A stretch of DNA of 64,000 bases from DASZHJ01 sp963735465 (GCA_963735465.1 CAVTLA010000001.1:1054001-1118000), one strand, 5' to 3'. Shown: positions 9,220 to 18,526, counted from the stretch's first letter. Numbers and translations are program-made. The notes: a model not told the origin generated them from the sequence alone.

Positions 9220-10317
9220 TCAGCCATCCTCGAGATGCAGCAGCAGGCTTGCGCCCAGGAGCCAGCTCACGCCGGCGGGCGTCCAGGCGGCCAAGGTCAC
9301 CGGGATCGTCGACGACAGGCCAAGGGCGAATACCACGTCGGACAGAAGGTACAGCGCGAAGCCGCTGGCGACGCCAGCCGTGATCATGAGCGTGGTGCCG
9401 CCGCGCCGCTGCATGCGCAGGCTGAATGTCGCCGCGATCAGCACCATGGCCGCCAGCAGGAACGGCCGCGCCAGCAGGACGTCGTAGTAGAGCCGATGCC
9501 GTTGGGTGGAGAAGCCGGACTCATCCAGCAGCCGGATGAAGCCCGGCAGCTCCCAGAACGACATCGTCTCCGGCGAGGCAAAGCTCTCCTCGATCTTGCG
9601 CGGCGTCATGTTGGTCTCGACGGAGGCCTCGGCGAAAGGCTGCTGGGCGTGGCCGGGTTCCCATCGCGTGCCGCTGGTGATCAGCCAGCGGCCGTCCTCC
9701 AGCTGCGCCTGCTTGGCGTCGATGCGGCCGATCAGGCGATCGGATTTGTCGAAGAACAGCACCAGCACGTCCTCGAGCGTGATGCCGCCGGGGGCCAGGC
9801 GCTCGGCGTGGATCACCGAGGGCAGGCCCTGGCTGTCGCTCTGGCGCAGCCAGAGGCCGGAGCGGGACAGCGAGAGCTGATCGTTGTTGCCGCGCAGCAC
9901 CCGGCCTTCGAGCTTCTCGTAGCTGAGCTGCATGGCCGAGGCGATCGGGCTGAAGACCCCGACCATCACCACGCCGATCGCCAGCGCCATCGCGACCGCG
10001 GGCGCCAGGAACTGCCACACCGAGACGCCGGCGGCCCGCGCCACCACCAGCTCGTTGCTGCGCGTCATTCGCCAGAACGCCATCATGCCGCCGAACAGGA
10101 TGGCGAACGGCATGATCTGCTGGGCCATGTACGGCTGCTTCAGAACCGCCATTTCCAGCAGCACAAGGAGGGTGGCGCCGGGGTGGTTGCCGCCGCGGCG
10201 GATGAGCTCGACGTAGTCCAGCAGGAAGACGATGACAGCCATCGCGGCGAAGACGCCGAAGCACCAGACCAGAAACTGCCGGGCGATATAGACAGCGAGT
10301 GTGCGCCAGGATGGCAT
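9220..10317 (-). CDS. lptG: LPS export ABC transporter permease LptG
   Basis: LptG pairs with LptF and the LptB ATPase in the inner membrane to extract LPS and push it onto the LptC-LptA bridge. From ATG 10317 (MPSWRTLAVYIARQ) the product is 365 residues. A first membrane pair comes early, then the coupling region with FWRMTRSNELVVARAAGVS, a central periplasmic jellyroll (about 130-260) and three C-terminal membrane helices. The longer open frame upstream runs into lptF and has no support. The gene is 11 bp after lptF and 6 bp before lptD. Confidence 0.93.
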   Translation of the reverse strand: MPSWRTLAVYIARQFLVWCFGVFAAMAVIVFLLDYVELIRRGGNHPGATLLVLLEMAVLKQPYMAQQIMPFAILFGGMMAFWRMTRSNELVVARAAGVSVWQFLAPAVAMALAIGVVMVGVFSPIASAMQLSYEKLEGRVLRGNNDQLSLSRSGLWLRQSDSQGLPSVIHAERLAPGGITLEDVLVLFFDKSDRLIGRIDAKQAQLEDGRWLITSGTRWEPGHAQQPFAEASVETNMTPRKIEESFASPETMSFWELPGFIRLLDESGFSTQRHRLYYDVLLARPFLLAAMVLIAATFSLRMQRRGGTTLMITAGVASGFALYLLSDVVFALGLSSTIPVTLAAWTPAGVSWLLGASLLLHLEDG

Positions 10318-10328
10318 CTTTGGCGCTC

Positions 10329-11450
10329 CTAGGCGCTCGCCGGCGAGGCAAGACGCGGCAGCCAGGGCCAGCGTCCCTCGCGCATCAGCAGCCAGGCGCC
10401 GGCGGCGATCGGCAGCAGCATGTCGAGATAGAGGAGCGGCACCGCCGCCATGTTGTGGGAGGCCAGGTTCTTGCAGCCGAGATCGATGATCTGGAACAGC
10501 ACCGCGCACACGATCGCCGCCAGGATGCGGCGGCCCTGGCCGCGGCGGTTGAAATCGCCCGGCAGCAGGCAGACGAGCGGAATGAGCGCGAACACGATGG
10601 CGGCGAAGGGCGCCAGCAGGCGCAGGTGCAGCTCGAGCGTAAGGCCGGTTCCGAAGGCGCGCACGGACGCCTCGTCGTTGTCGAACAGGAGCTCGTGGAG
10701 ATACCGCTCATCGGGCTGGCGCTGACGGGCGGCCACCACTTCCTTGTTGTTCTGCAGGTCGAGGGTGTAGCGCTCGAAGCTCAGCACCGCGAGCTTGCCG
10801 CCGTCCTCGTCGAACTGCTGGCGGCTGCCGTTCGCCATCAGCACGCGGGGCCCGTCCGGCGTATCCACCAGCGCGCCCTGCTCGGCGAAGAGGGTCACCG
10901 GACGCTTGGGGTCGCGGGTGTCGTGGATGATGAGGCCGCCGAGCTCGCCGCGACGGTCGCGGCTGCGCACATAGACCGTCAGCCGGTCGGAGAGCGTGTT
11001 GAACACCCCCTCCTGGATCAGCGCCGAGGCGAAATGGTTGCGGATCTCGAATTGCAGATCCTTGAATTCGCGATTCGCCGCCGGCAGGACATAGGTCGAG
11101 AGCACCAGCAGGATCACGGCGCCGATGCCCGCCAGGGTGAGGGCCGGGCGGGCGAGCGTCGTCTGGCTCAATCCGGCGGCACGCATCACGATCAGCTCGC
11201 TCTCGGAGATCAGGCGATTGTAGCTGAAGAGGATCGAGAGGAAGATCGCGATCGGCAGCACGATCTCGATGAAGCGGGGAAAGATCAGCATCGCCAGCTC
11301 GACAAAGAGACCGATCGAGAGCCCGCGATTGACCAGGAGATCAATGAGGCGCAGCGACTGCACCAGCCACACCGCCGCGCTGAAGACCAGCGTGAGCGCG
11401 AAAGTGAGCACCAACGTTTCCTTCAGCACGTAGCGCGACAGGCTTTTCAT
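10329..11450 (-). CDS. lptF: LPS export ABC transporter permease LptF
   Basis: This is the partner permease of LptG. The 373-residue protein opens MKSLSRYVLKETLVLT and shows the YjgP/YjgQ family pattern: two early membrane helices, the cytoplasmic coupling segment SYNRLISESELIVMRAAGLS, a periplasmic jellyroll-like domain and three late membrane helices. It is first in the minus-strand lptF-lptG-lptD-surA-pdxA-rsmA series, so the main promoter should lie between 11451 and 11589, a space shared with the divergent membrane-protein gene. No lptB, lptA or lptC is present in the window. Confidence 0.93.
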   Translation of the reverse strand: MKSLSRYVLKETLVLTFALTLVFSAAVWLVQSLRLIDLLVNRGLSIGLFVELAMLIFPRFIEIVLPIAIFLSILFSYNRLISESELIVMRAAGLSQTTLARPALTLAGIGAVILLVLSTYVLPAANREFKDLQFEIRNHFASALIQEGVFNTLSDRLTVYVRSRDRRGELGGLIIHDTRDPKRPVTLFAEQGALVDTPDGPRVLMANGSRQQFDEDGGKLAVLSFERYTLDLQNNKEVVAARQRQPDERYLHELLFDNDEASVRAFGTGLTLELHLRLLAPFAAIVFALIPLVCLLPGDFNRRGQGRRILAAIVCAVLFQIIDLGCKNLASHNMAAVPLLYLDMLLPIAAGAWLLMREGRWPWLPRLASPASA

Positions 11451-11589
11451 GGGGCCGGATTATAGGTGCGCAAATCCGCGGCAGCCTAGCGCCAATTGCG
11501 CCGCTCCGCCGATTGAGGCAGGGTCGGGCGTCATTCACACCCGTGGGTTCCCGGCCGCCGCCGCCGGAAGTTGGAGCTTGCCGCATCCC

Positions 11590-13122
11590 ATGAGCGCCGG
11601 GACATCCGCCGCCGCGCCCGCCGTCCCGGGCTTGTTGAGCGCCGGCCGGTTCTGGGCACTGTTTCTCGGCCTGCTGGCCCTGGCGGCGCTGCCGGTGCTG
11701 TTGGCGGCGCTGCCGCCGCTGTTCGACTACCCCAACCATCTGGCGCGGATGTATCTGCTCATCCACGTGCCGGAATCGGCGGCGTTGCAGCGCTATTACG
11801 AGATCCGTTGGCAGGCGCTGCCGAACCTCGCCATGGACCTCCTGGTGCCGCCGCTTGCCCGCCTCGTGCCCCTGGACTGGGCCGGACGCGCCTTCATCCT
11901 CCTCGCCCTGGGCCTGCTGGCCGCCGGCAGCGCGCTGCTACACCGGGCGGCGACCGGGCGATGGACGATCTGGCCGCTCTTCGCCTTCCTCTTTCTCTAT
12001 AGCCGAGTCCTGCTTTGGGGGTTTCTCAACTACCTCCTCGGGGTGGGGCTCGCCCTGGTTGGGCTGGCGGCCTGGATCTGGCTGGAGCGCCGGAACCGGG
12101 TGCTTCGCCTGGCGGTTTCCACCGGGTTTGCCCTGGCGCTCTTCTTCTGCCACCTGATGGCGTGGGCGATCTACGGTGTGCTGGTTGCGGGCTACGAGCT
12201 CGGGCAGTCGCGGAGTGGCGGGCGGTGGCTGCCGCGCGAGGCCCTGGGACGCCTCGTCATGGCGGGGCTGCCGTTCCTGCCGACGCTGGCGATCCTGTTG
12301 CTGGCCGGCGAGGGGGGCGCGCTCGGCGGCATCCACTACGGGCGGTTCGTGCGCAAGCTCGACCTCACCTTCAGCGTCTTCGACAACTACCACCGCGCTG
12401 TCGACGTCGCGTGCTTCGCCGCCCTGGTGCTGGCGGCGGCCTATGCCTATGCGCGGCGCCATCTCGTGCTGGCACCGGCGCTGCGCTGGCCGCTCCTGCT
12501 GCTGACGGCGGCCTTCGTGCTGGCGCCGACCCAGCTGATGACGGCGTCCGCGGTCGATCATCGCATGCCGCTGGCGATCGCCGTGGTGCTGGCGGCGGCG
12601 ACGACGGCGCCGGCGCTTCGCCCGCGCGCCGTGGCGATGATCGCGGCGGCGGGACTGGCCCTCTTCGGACTGCGCATGGGCCTGGTGGGCGCGCAATGGG
12701 AGCGCGCGCAATCCACCTACGCTCGCGACCTCGCGATCCTCGATCAGGTGCCCCAGGGGGGCCGGCTGGCGGTGGCGTTTCCCGCCAGCGCCATCGCCTC
12801 CGATCCGACGCCGACGACGCATCTGCCGACCCTGGCGGCGATGCGCCGGGAGGCGTTCGTGCCGACGCTCTTCGCCTTTCGCGGCCAGCAGCCGCTGGCG
12901 TTCACGCCGGAGGCGCAGCGGCTCGCCGACCGGACCGAGCCGAGCGCGCTCTGGCGCGCGCTGACCGGCGAGGGCGAGGCAGCGCCCGGGGTCATCGAGG
13001 CGCTGCGGGACTTCGATGCCGTCGTGATGCTGGACCGGCACTCCTTCGCCGTGCCGGCCAATGTTCTGCTGAAGCCGGTGGCGGTCGAGCCGGATTTTGC
13101 GCTCTATCGCATTGAGCGCTGA
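11590..13122 (+). CDS. Polytopic membrane protein, possible GT-C type glycosyltransferase
   Basis: The 510-residue product is dominated by hydrophobic segments (about 10-11 predicted by eye). A short loop after the first helix contains LPPLFDYPNHLARMYLL, with an aspartate in the position where many GT-C lipid-linked sugar transferases keep a catalytic acid. The last about 100 residues are soluble and would face the periplasm. I do not recognise a specific family. ATG 11590 is chosen because the upstream in-frame extension to 11449 is Pro/Ala-rich without function. It is followed by another large membrane protein and a GT2-GtrA protein, suggesting envelope glycan or lipid modification; this role is inferred from context only. 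Confidence 0.6.
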   Translation: MSAGTSAAAPAVPGLLSAGRFWALFLGLLALAALPVLLAALPPLFDYPNHLARMYLLIHVPESAALQRYYEIRWQALPNLAMDLLVPPLARLVPLDWAGRAFILLALGLLAAGSALLHRAATGRWTIWPLFAFLFLYSRVLLWGFLNYLLGVGLALVGLAAWIWLERRNRVLRLAVSTGFALALFFCHLMAWAIYGVLVAGYELGQSRSGGRWLPREALGRLVMAGLPFLPTLAILLLAGEGGALGGIHYGRFVRKLDLTFSVFDNYHRAVDVACFAALVLAAAYAYARRHLVLAPALRWPLLLLTAAFVLAPTQLMTASAVDHRMPLAIAVVLAAATTAPALRPRAVAMIAAAGLALFGLRMGLVGAQWERAQSTYARDLAILDQVPQGGRLAVAFPASAIASDPTPTTHLPTLAAMRREAFVPTLFAFRGQQPLAFTPEAQRLADRTEPSALWRALTGEGEAAPGVIEALRDFDAVVMLDRHSFAVPANVLLKPVAVEPDFALYRIER

Positions 13123-13143
13123 GACGGCCGGCGGGGGGAGCGC

Positions 13144-13172
13144 TTGACGTCGTGGTGGGGGGCGGCTAGAGC
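13144..13172 (+). promoter_or_regulatory. Candidate sigma-70 promoter upstream of the second membrane protein
   Basis: TTGACG at 13144-13149 is followed by a 17-bp spacer and TAGAGC at 13167-13172 (preceded by C, giving CTAGAG). This resembles the alphaproteobacterial CTTGAC-N17-CTATAT pattern. It ends 50 bp before the GTG start at 13223. In DNA this GC-rich a good -35 match alone is weak evidence. Confidence 0.33.
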
Positions 13173-13222
13173 GTGGGGGGCGAGAGTGGACAGCGTCAGG
13201 GACGGGCCGCGCGCCCCGCCTC

Positions 13223-15118
13223 GTGGCAAACCTTGCTCGCGCGGTCCAGCCTTTGATTCCATACCTCATCCCCGACCCGATCGACCTCGCCAACCTTGCT
13301 GCCGTATGGGCTGCCGGGCTGCTGCTCTTCCTGTGGGGTCGGGCGCTGCTGCTGGGGCGGGGTACGCCGGAGCTCCAGACGCTCGCGGGCTGGGGCGGTT
13401 TCGTCATCGTCCTCACGGTCTGGGGCGTCTTTCGCCTGGGGCCCCTGTGGTGGCCGGTGCCGGCGATCGAGGCGGTGGCGCTGCTGACCTTGGCGGTGCC
13501 GCGGCTGCGGCCGCGCCGAGCCGACTGGGTGGCGCTCTTTCGCATCACCGTGCTGGCGCTGCCGCTCTGGCTGATCATGCTGACGGCGCGCCCGTCGCAG
13601 CCGGATACCTTCCTCAACCTGCTGCCGAACGCCGCCTATCTCCACGATTACGCCAGGCTGCCCACGGACGCAGGGCCGCCGAGCCATTCCTATCTGCCCG
13701 GAGCGCCCTACGACCTGCAGCTCTGGGCCTATCTGGCGGGGCTCGCGCTGCCGGATCTGCCAGCCTCGGCCATGGCGCACATCAATGTGCTGCTGCACCT
13801 GCTGTTCGGCCTTCTGCTGGCACGGGTGGTGCAATTCTCCGGCCGGGAGGACACGGTGGCGCCAAGCTGGGGCGCGACCGCCTTCGGTCTCCTGCTGGCG
13901 ATCGGGCTCAATCCCGGCTTCGTGCCGCGCATCTACTTCGCCTCCTACAGCGAGGCCTCGGTCGCGGTGTGCCTGGGGGCGGCGGGCTGGCTCGCGGCGA
14001 AGAGCCTCGGCGGCATCGCGGCGGAGGAGCGGCCCTGGCACGATCTGGGCGCGCTCGCCCTGGTGCTGGCGGCCCTCGTCAACATCAAGCAGGAGGCGAT
14101 TGCCTTCGTCGCCGCCCTGGCGCTCGGCGTCGGCGTTCTCGCGCTCACCGGCCGCCGCGGCACGCGACTGCGCGCGCTGGCGTTTCACATCCCGGCGTTC
14201 CTGCCGGCAGCGGCGCTCTATCTGCTCTGGCGCTGGTTCGTGCTCGTCAGTTTCCGAGAGGGCGAGCTCAAGCTTTTGCCGCCGGACCAGTGGAGATGGG
14301 AGGTGCTGCCTCAGGTATTCCGCCGGATCGGCGAGATCGTGATGGGGAAGGGCGTGTTCTTCGCGCTCCTGGCGCTCGCCGTCGTGCTGCTGGTGCATCG
14401 CCTGATGCGGCGCGGCCTCGACCAGCCGACGCGCCTCCTGGCGCTGCTGGCTTTTGTCTTTCTCGGCTACAACACCTTCCTGCTCTTCACCTACGTGGCG
14501 CATTTCTCGCCGGAGATGAGCGCCGACGCGCATTCCTTCTTCCGCTACAACACCCATCTCTCCCTGCTGCTGGTGATCGCGCTCACCGCCTTCGCGCGCT
14601 ATACGATCAGCGAGCGGGGCAGGATACCCGGACCCTCGCGCCGCCGGGTCGCCGCGGCGGCGGCGGTGCTGGTCGCGACACTGGCGCCGGTGCTCTTCGT
14701 CAAGCGCCTGCGCTTCGATCTGGTGATGCCGCAGCCGCTGGTCCGCGCGCTCGGCACCGATACCGCCGAGCGGCTGCAGCCGGGCGATCATCTTGCCCTC
14801 GTACTGCCCGGTGACAACGGAAGCGTCGCCACCATGCTGGAGAGCGTGCTGCGCTATGAGGCGCCGCGCTGGCCGACCCTCGAACTTTCCGTCCGCGACA
14901 CCTTCGACGGCACGACGCTCGCGGATCTCGCATCGTCAGGCGCCACCAAAGCGCTGATCACCTGCACCCCCGAGGGCGTCGAGGGTCTGCCGGCGGGCCA
15001 GCCGGTGCTGCTGCAGCGGCAGGACGACCACTGGCGAGTTCTGCAGGCGTGGCGCTATCCCCAATGGGACGGGGCGCGCTGGAGCCCGATCCTGGCGGCG
15101 AAGCCGCTCTGTCGTTGA
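13223..15118 (+). CDS. Large polytopic membrane protein, glycosyltransferase-like
   Basis: The 631-residue protein starts with GTG. It has many hydrophobic segments through about residue 490, then a soluble C-terminal region of about 140 residues. No named family is certain. The segment PSHSYLPGAPYDLQLWAYLAG after the third helix and YNTFLLFTYVAHFS near residue 415 look like loops of GT-C-fold or O-antigen-polymerase-like proteins. It resembles the preceding gene in topology (helical bundle plus soluble tail) rather than in sequence. Likely in an envelope glycan locus with the GT2-GtrA gene 72 bp downstream; treat the substrate as unknown. Confidence 0.6.
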   Translation: MANLARAVQPLIPYLIPDPIDLANLAAVWAAGLLLFLWGRALLLGRGTPELQTLAGWGGFVIVLTVWGVFRLGPLWWPVPAIEAVALLTLAVPRLRPRRADWVALFRITVLALPLWLIMLTARPSQPDTFLNLLPNAAYLHDYARLPTDAGPPSHSYLPGAPYDLQLWAYLAGLALPDLPASAMAHINVLLHLLFGLLLARVVQFSGREDTVAPSWGATAFGLLLAIGLNPGFVPRIYFASYSEASVAVCLGAAGWLAAKSLGGIAAEERPWHDLGALALVLAALVNIKQEAIAFVAALALGVGVLALTGRRGTRLRALAFHIPAFLPAAALYLLWRWFVLVSFREGELKLLPPDQWRWEVLPQVFRRIGEIVMGKGVFFALLALAVVLLVHRLMRRGLDQPTRLLALLAFVFLGYNTFLLFTYVAHFSPEMSADAHSFFRYNTHLSLLLVIALTAFARYTISERGRIPGPSRRRVAAAAAVLVATLAPVLFVKRLRFDLVMPQPLVRALGTDTAERLQPGDHLALVLPGDNGSVATMLESVLRYEAPRWPTLELSVRDTFDGTTLADLASSGATKALITCTPEGVEGLPAGQPVLLQRQDDHWRVLQAWRYPQWDGARWSPILAAKPLCR

Positions 15119-15190
15119 CGATGTCGTAACAAGATGCGACTAGGGATAGGCGCGAGACGACCGTTTCCGATGCAGTGAGGCCGGTTAGGA

Positions 15191-16354
15191 GTGACGGAAC
15201 CGTTGGATAAGCCGCAGACGCCGCCTGCTTGGCCGGCGCCGCCGATATCTGGCGTCGGCGCGCCGGAGCTCGCCCTGGTGATCCCCACCCTCAATGAGAG
15301 CGACAATATCGCGCCGCTCCTGGATCTCCTGCAATCCGCACTCGCGAGCACCAGCTGGGAAGTGATCTTCGTCGACGATGATTCGACGGACGGCACCCGC
15401 GACGTGATCCGCAGCCGGGCGCAGGACGATCCCCGGGTGCGCTGCATCCACCGCATCGGCCGGCGCGGCTTGTCGTCGGCCTGCATCGAGGGCGCGCTGG
15501 CCAGCGCCGCCCCCTATATCGCCGTCATGGACGCCGATCTCCAGCACGACGAGCGCCTGCTGCCGGATATGCTGAAAACCCTCAAGACGGAGCCGCTCGA
15601 CATCGTGGTAGGCAGCCGCTACGTGGCGGGCGGCGGCTTCGGCGAATGGAGCAGCACGCGCGTGCGCATGAGCGGCCTCGCCACCCGCCTCAGCCGCTAT
15701 ATTCTCAAGGCCGACGTCGCGGACTCCATGAGCGGCTTCTTCATGATCCGCCGCGAGGCCTTCGATCGCGCGGTGCGCAATCTGTCGGGGATCGGATTCA
15801 AGATCCTGATGGACCTCTTCGCCTCGGCGCCGACGCCCTTGCGCTTCCGGGAGCTGCCCTACGAGTTTCGCAAGCGGACCCACGGCGAGAGCAAGCTCGA
15901 CAGCCTCGCGGTCTGGGAATACGTGATGCTGATCGGCGACAAGATGGTCGGCCGCTTCATCCCGGTGCGCTTCCTCTCCTTTGCCCTGGTAGGCGGTGTC
16001 GGCGTCGTGGTGCAGCTGATGGTGCTGGAGCTCGCGCGCTCGGCCCTGGGGCTGCAGTTCGGGGCGGCGCAGGCGGTGGCGATCGTCGTGGCCATGGTCG
16101 GCAATTTCGTTCTCAACAACCTGCTGACCTATCGCGATCTGCGCCTCAGGGGCTGGGAGGTTCTGCGCGGCCTGGTGTCGTTCTGCCTGGTCTGCTCCGT
16201 GGGCGCGGTCGCCAACTGGGGCGCCGCCACGCTGCTGTTCGAGCAGATGCAGGTTCCCTGGTGGCTCGCCAGCGCCGCCGGGGCGCTGGTGGGCGCCGTC
16301 TGGAACTACGCCATCAGCGGCGTCACCACCTGGCGGCGCCGCGTCAAGGGTTGA
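15191..16354 (+). CDS. GT2 family glycosyltransferase fused to a GtrA-like membrane domain
   Basis: Residues 27-240 form a GT-A glycosyltransferase of the dolichol-phosphate-mannose-synthase type: LALVIPTLNESDNI, the VIFVDDDSTDGT nucleotide site, and a metal-binding DADLQHD at 114-120. Residues 255-380 hold about four membrane helices of the GtrA type (FALVGGVGVVVQLMV, GNFVLNNLLTYRDL). Such fusions make polyprenyl-phosphate sugars and help move them across the membrane for GT-C enzymes, which fits the two large membrane proteins just upstream. The GTG start at 15191 has its purine stretch (TAGGA) directly abutting; an in-frame TTG at 15203 gives better spacing and may be the true start. Confidence 0.85.
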   Translation: MTEPLDKPQTPPAWPAPPISGVGAPELALVIPTLNESDNIAPLLDLLQSALASTSWEVIFVDDDSTDGTRDVIRSRAQDDPRVRCIHRIGRRGLSSACIEGALASAAPYIAVMDADLQHDERLLPDMLKTLKTEPLDIVVGSRYVAGGGFGEWSSTRVRMSGLATRLSRYILKADVADSMSGFFMIRREAFDRAVRNLSGIGFKILMDLFASAPTPLRFRELPYEFRKRTHGESKLDSLAVWEYVMLIGDKMVGRFIPVRFLSFALVGGVGVVVQLMVLELARSALGLQFGAAQAVAIVVAMVGNFVLNNLLTYRDLRLRGWEVLRGLVSFCLVCSVGAVANWGAATLLFEQMQVPWWLASAAGALVGAVWNYAISGVTTWRRRVKG

Positions 16355-16370
16355 CCCGTCCCCGTTCCTC

Positions 16371-16389
16371 CCGGTTGGATAGCAACCGG
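16371..16389 (+). terminator. Perfect 7-bp hairpin after the glycosyltransferase gene
   Basis: CCGGTTG and CAACCGG flank a 5-nt loop, 17 bp after the glycosyltransferase stop and 63 bp before pepA. No T-run follows, so it may be a Rho-assisted or processing structure rather than a classic intrinsic terminator. Confidence 0.35.
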
Positions 16390-16451
16390 CTCTCGCCAAT
16401 GCCCCACCGAATCATCTACGATGCGCCGCCAGTAAAACGGGGAGAGGCGTC

Positions 16452-17954
16452 ATGAAGATCGCGTTTGCGGATCTGCGGGTTCCAAAAGCCGGCACGCTCG
16501 TGGTGGGCGTGCTGGAAGACAAGAAATTGACGCCGACCGCGGCCGCCCTCGATCGCGAGAGCAATGGCGCCATCGTCCAGGCCATCTCCGCCAGCCGCTT
16601 CACCGGCCGCAAGGAAGAGACGCTGTCGATGCCGGCGCCGCGCGGCCTGTTCTTTGACCGGATCGTGCTACTGGGGCTGGGCAAGCCCGCCGGTCTCAAC
16701 GCGCAGCAGATGCGGCGTCTCGGCGGCGTGATCGTGCCGGTGCTGAATGCCCTCGGCGCCACCTCTGCGGCGGTGGCGATGGACAAGATACCCGGCGTGC
16801 GCCTCGACGGCGGCGAGGCGGCGGCGAACCTGGCTCATGGCGCGGTGTTGCGCTCCTACCGGTTCGACAAGTATCGCACCCGCCTGAAGCCGGAGCAGAA
16901 GCCGAGCCTCGGAGAGCTGACGGTGCTGACGGCGTCCTCCGCCAGCGCGCGGCGCGCCTATATGCCGCTCGAGAAGATCGGCGAGGGCATCTTCTTCACC
17001 CGGGACCTGGTTTCCGAGCCCGCGAATATCCTCTATCCCGAGACCCTGGCGCGCCAGGCCAAGACGCTGGAGGCGCTCGGCGTCAAGGTCGAGGTCCTCG
17101 ACGAGAAGGCGATGAAGAAGCTCGGCATGGGCGCGCTGCTCGGCGTCGGGCAGGGCAGCAGCAAGCCGCCGCGCCTCGTCGTCATGCAGTACCGCGGCAA
17201 TGCCCGCGCCAAGGACAAGGCGCCGGTCGCCTTCATCGGCAAGGGCGTCACCTTCGACACCGGCGGCATTTCCCTGAAGCCCGCCCAGGGCATGGAAGAC
17301 ATGAAATGGGACATGGGCGGCGCCGGCGTGGTGATCGGCCTGATGAAGGCGCTCGCCGGCCGCAAGGCCAAGGTGAATGCGGTGGGCCTCGTGGGATTGG
17401 TCGAGAACATGCCCGACGGCAACGCGCAGCGGCCGGGCGACATCGTGACGACCATGTCCGGCCAGACCGTCGAGGTGCTGAACACCGACGCGGAGGGGCG
17501 CCTCGTGCTGGCGGACGTGCTCTGGTACTGCCAGGACCGCTTCAAGCCGCAGTTCATGGTCAACCTGGCGACCCTTACCGGCGCCATCATCGTGGCGCTC
17601 GGCAGCGAATACGCCGGGCTCTTCGGCAACAACGACCAGCTCGCCGACCGTCTGACCGCGGCCGGCACGGCGGTGGAGGAGCGGCTCTGGCGCCTGCCGC
17701 TGTCGGATGCCTATGACCGCCAGATCGACAGCGACGCCGCCGACATGAAAAACATCAGCGGCGGCCGCGACGCCGGCAGTATCACCGCCGCGCAATTCAT
17801 CCAGCGCTTCGTCAACAAAGTGCCCTGGGCGCATCTGGACATCGCCGGTACCACCTGGTCCAAGAAGGACGCGCCGCTGGTGCCGAAGGGCGCCACCGCC
17901 TTCGGCGTGCGCCTGCTGAACGAGCTGGTGGAGAAGCACTACGAGGGCCGCTGA
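16452..17954 (+). CDS. pepA: Leucyl aminopeptidase (M17)
   Basis: PepA is a cytosolic hexameric dizinc aminopeptidase that removes N-terminal residues from peptides; some orthologues also bind DNA. The 500-residue protein has the N-terminal macro-like domain (1-165) and the catalytic M17 domain. Metal and active-site residues are visible: K264 and D269 in FIGKGVTFDTGG, K276 in SLKP, D287 in WDMGG, and the family signature NTDAEGRL at 344-351. Its start is supported by the purine-rich GGGGAGAGG just upstream. holC follows after 13 bp, the usual proteobacterial pepA-holC pair. Confidence 0.96.
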   Translation: MKIAFADLRVPKAGTLVVGVLEDKKLTPTAAALDRESNGAIVQAISASRFTGRKEETLSMPAPRGLFFDRIVLLGLGKPAGLNAQQMRRLGGVIVPVLNALGATSAAVAMDKIPGVRLDGGEAAANLAHGAVLRSYRFDKYRTRLKPEQKPSLGELTVLTASSASARRAYMPLEKIGEGIFFTRDLVSEPANILYPETLARQAKTLEALGVKVEVLDEKAMKKLGMGALLGVGQGSSKPPRLVVMQYRGNARAKDKAPVAFIGKGVTFDTGGISLKPAQGMEDMKWDMGGAGVVIGLMKALAGRKAKVNAVGLVGLVENMPDGNAQRPGDIVTTMSGQTVEVLNTDAEGRLVLADVLWYCQDRFKPQFMVNLATLTGAIIVALGSEYAGLFGNNDQLADRLTAAGTAVEERLWRLPLSDAYDRQIDSDAADMKNISGGRDAGSITAAQFIQRFVNKVPWAHLDIAGTTWSKKDAPLVPKGATAFGVRLLNELVEKHYEGR

Positions 17955-17967
17955 GTCCGCCGCCGCT

Positions 17968-18417
17968 ATGGCCGAGATCGGGTTCTATCACCTGCTGAGC
18001 CTGCCGCTGGAGCGGGCGCTGCCGCGTCTCCTGGAGCGCGCTCTTACCGACGGTCATCGGATTCTGGTGCGGGCGGGCTCCGCCGAGCGCGTCGGCTACC
18101 TCGACGGTCTCCTCTGGACCTACAACGACGCGAGCTTCCTGCCCCACGGCAGCCAGCATGACGGCAATGCGGCGCGCCAGCCGGTCTTCCTCACCGCCGG
18201 CGACGAGAACCCCAACGGCGCCACCATGCTGGTGCTGGTGGACGGCGCCGAAGCCGCGGGGATCGACGGCTTCGCCCGCTGCTGCGACATGTTCGACGGC
18301 AACGACCCCGCGGCGGTGGAGGCGGCGCGCCGGCGCTGGTCCGCCGCGAAGGCCGCCGGCCACGGCCTCACCTACTGGGAACAGACCGCCTCCGGCTGGC
18401 AGAAGCGCGGCCAATAG
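17968..18417 (+). CDS. holC: DNA polymerase III chi subunit
   Basis: The 149-residue HolC (chi) links the clamp loader to single-stranded DNA-binding protein at the replication fork. The family pattern is present: an opening MAEIGFYHLLSLPLERALPR, the RILVRAGSAERVGYLDGLLWTYNDASFLPHG core and PVFLTAGDENPNGATMLVLVDG. It immediately follows pepA and is probably translated from the same message. A mosaic repeat with a strong hairpin begins 6 bp after its stop and could end or stabilise that message. Confidence 0.92.
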   Translation: MAEIGFYHLLSLPLERALPRLLERALTDGHRILVRAGSAERVGYLDGLLWTYNDASFLPHGSQHDGNAARQPVFLTAGDENPNGATMLVLVDGAEAAGIDGFARCCDMFDGNDPAAVEAARRRWSAAKAAGHGLTYWEQTASGWQKRGQ

Positions 18418-18423
18418 GCCGTC

Positions 18424-18526
18424 AGAGCGCCGTCCGATTAGATTGAATCGGACGGCGCTCTAATTTGTCGATTTTGTCGCATTTCCTGCGCCGAACCGGT
18501 ATCCACTTCGGCGGAAAATACTCTAA
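18424..18526 (+). repeat. 103-bp mosaic palindromic intergenic repeat, copy A
   Basis: The element has two modules. The first is a perfect 16-bp inverted repeat (18424-18439 and 18446-18461) around a 6-nt loop. The second is a TTTTGTCGCAT box followed by an imperfect palindrome centred near 18500 (arms CGCCGAA at 18489-18495 and TTCGGCG at 18507-18513). A second copy of the same length and orientation is at 36364-36466, with about three quarters of the bases identical. Layout resembles the two-palindrome RIME family of rhizobia; I name it only as RIME-like. It sits between holC and ndk and may act as a transcript-end structure. Confidence 0.8.
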
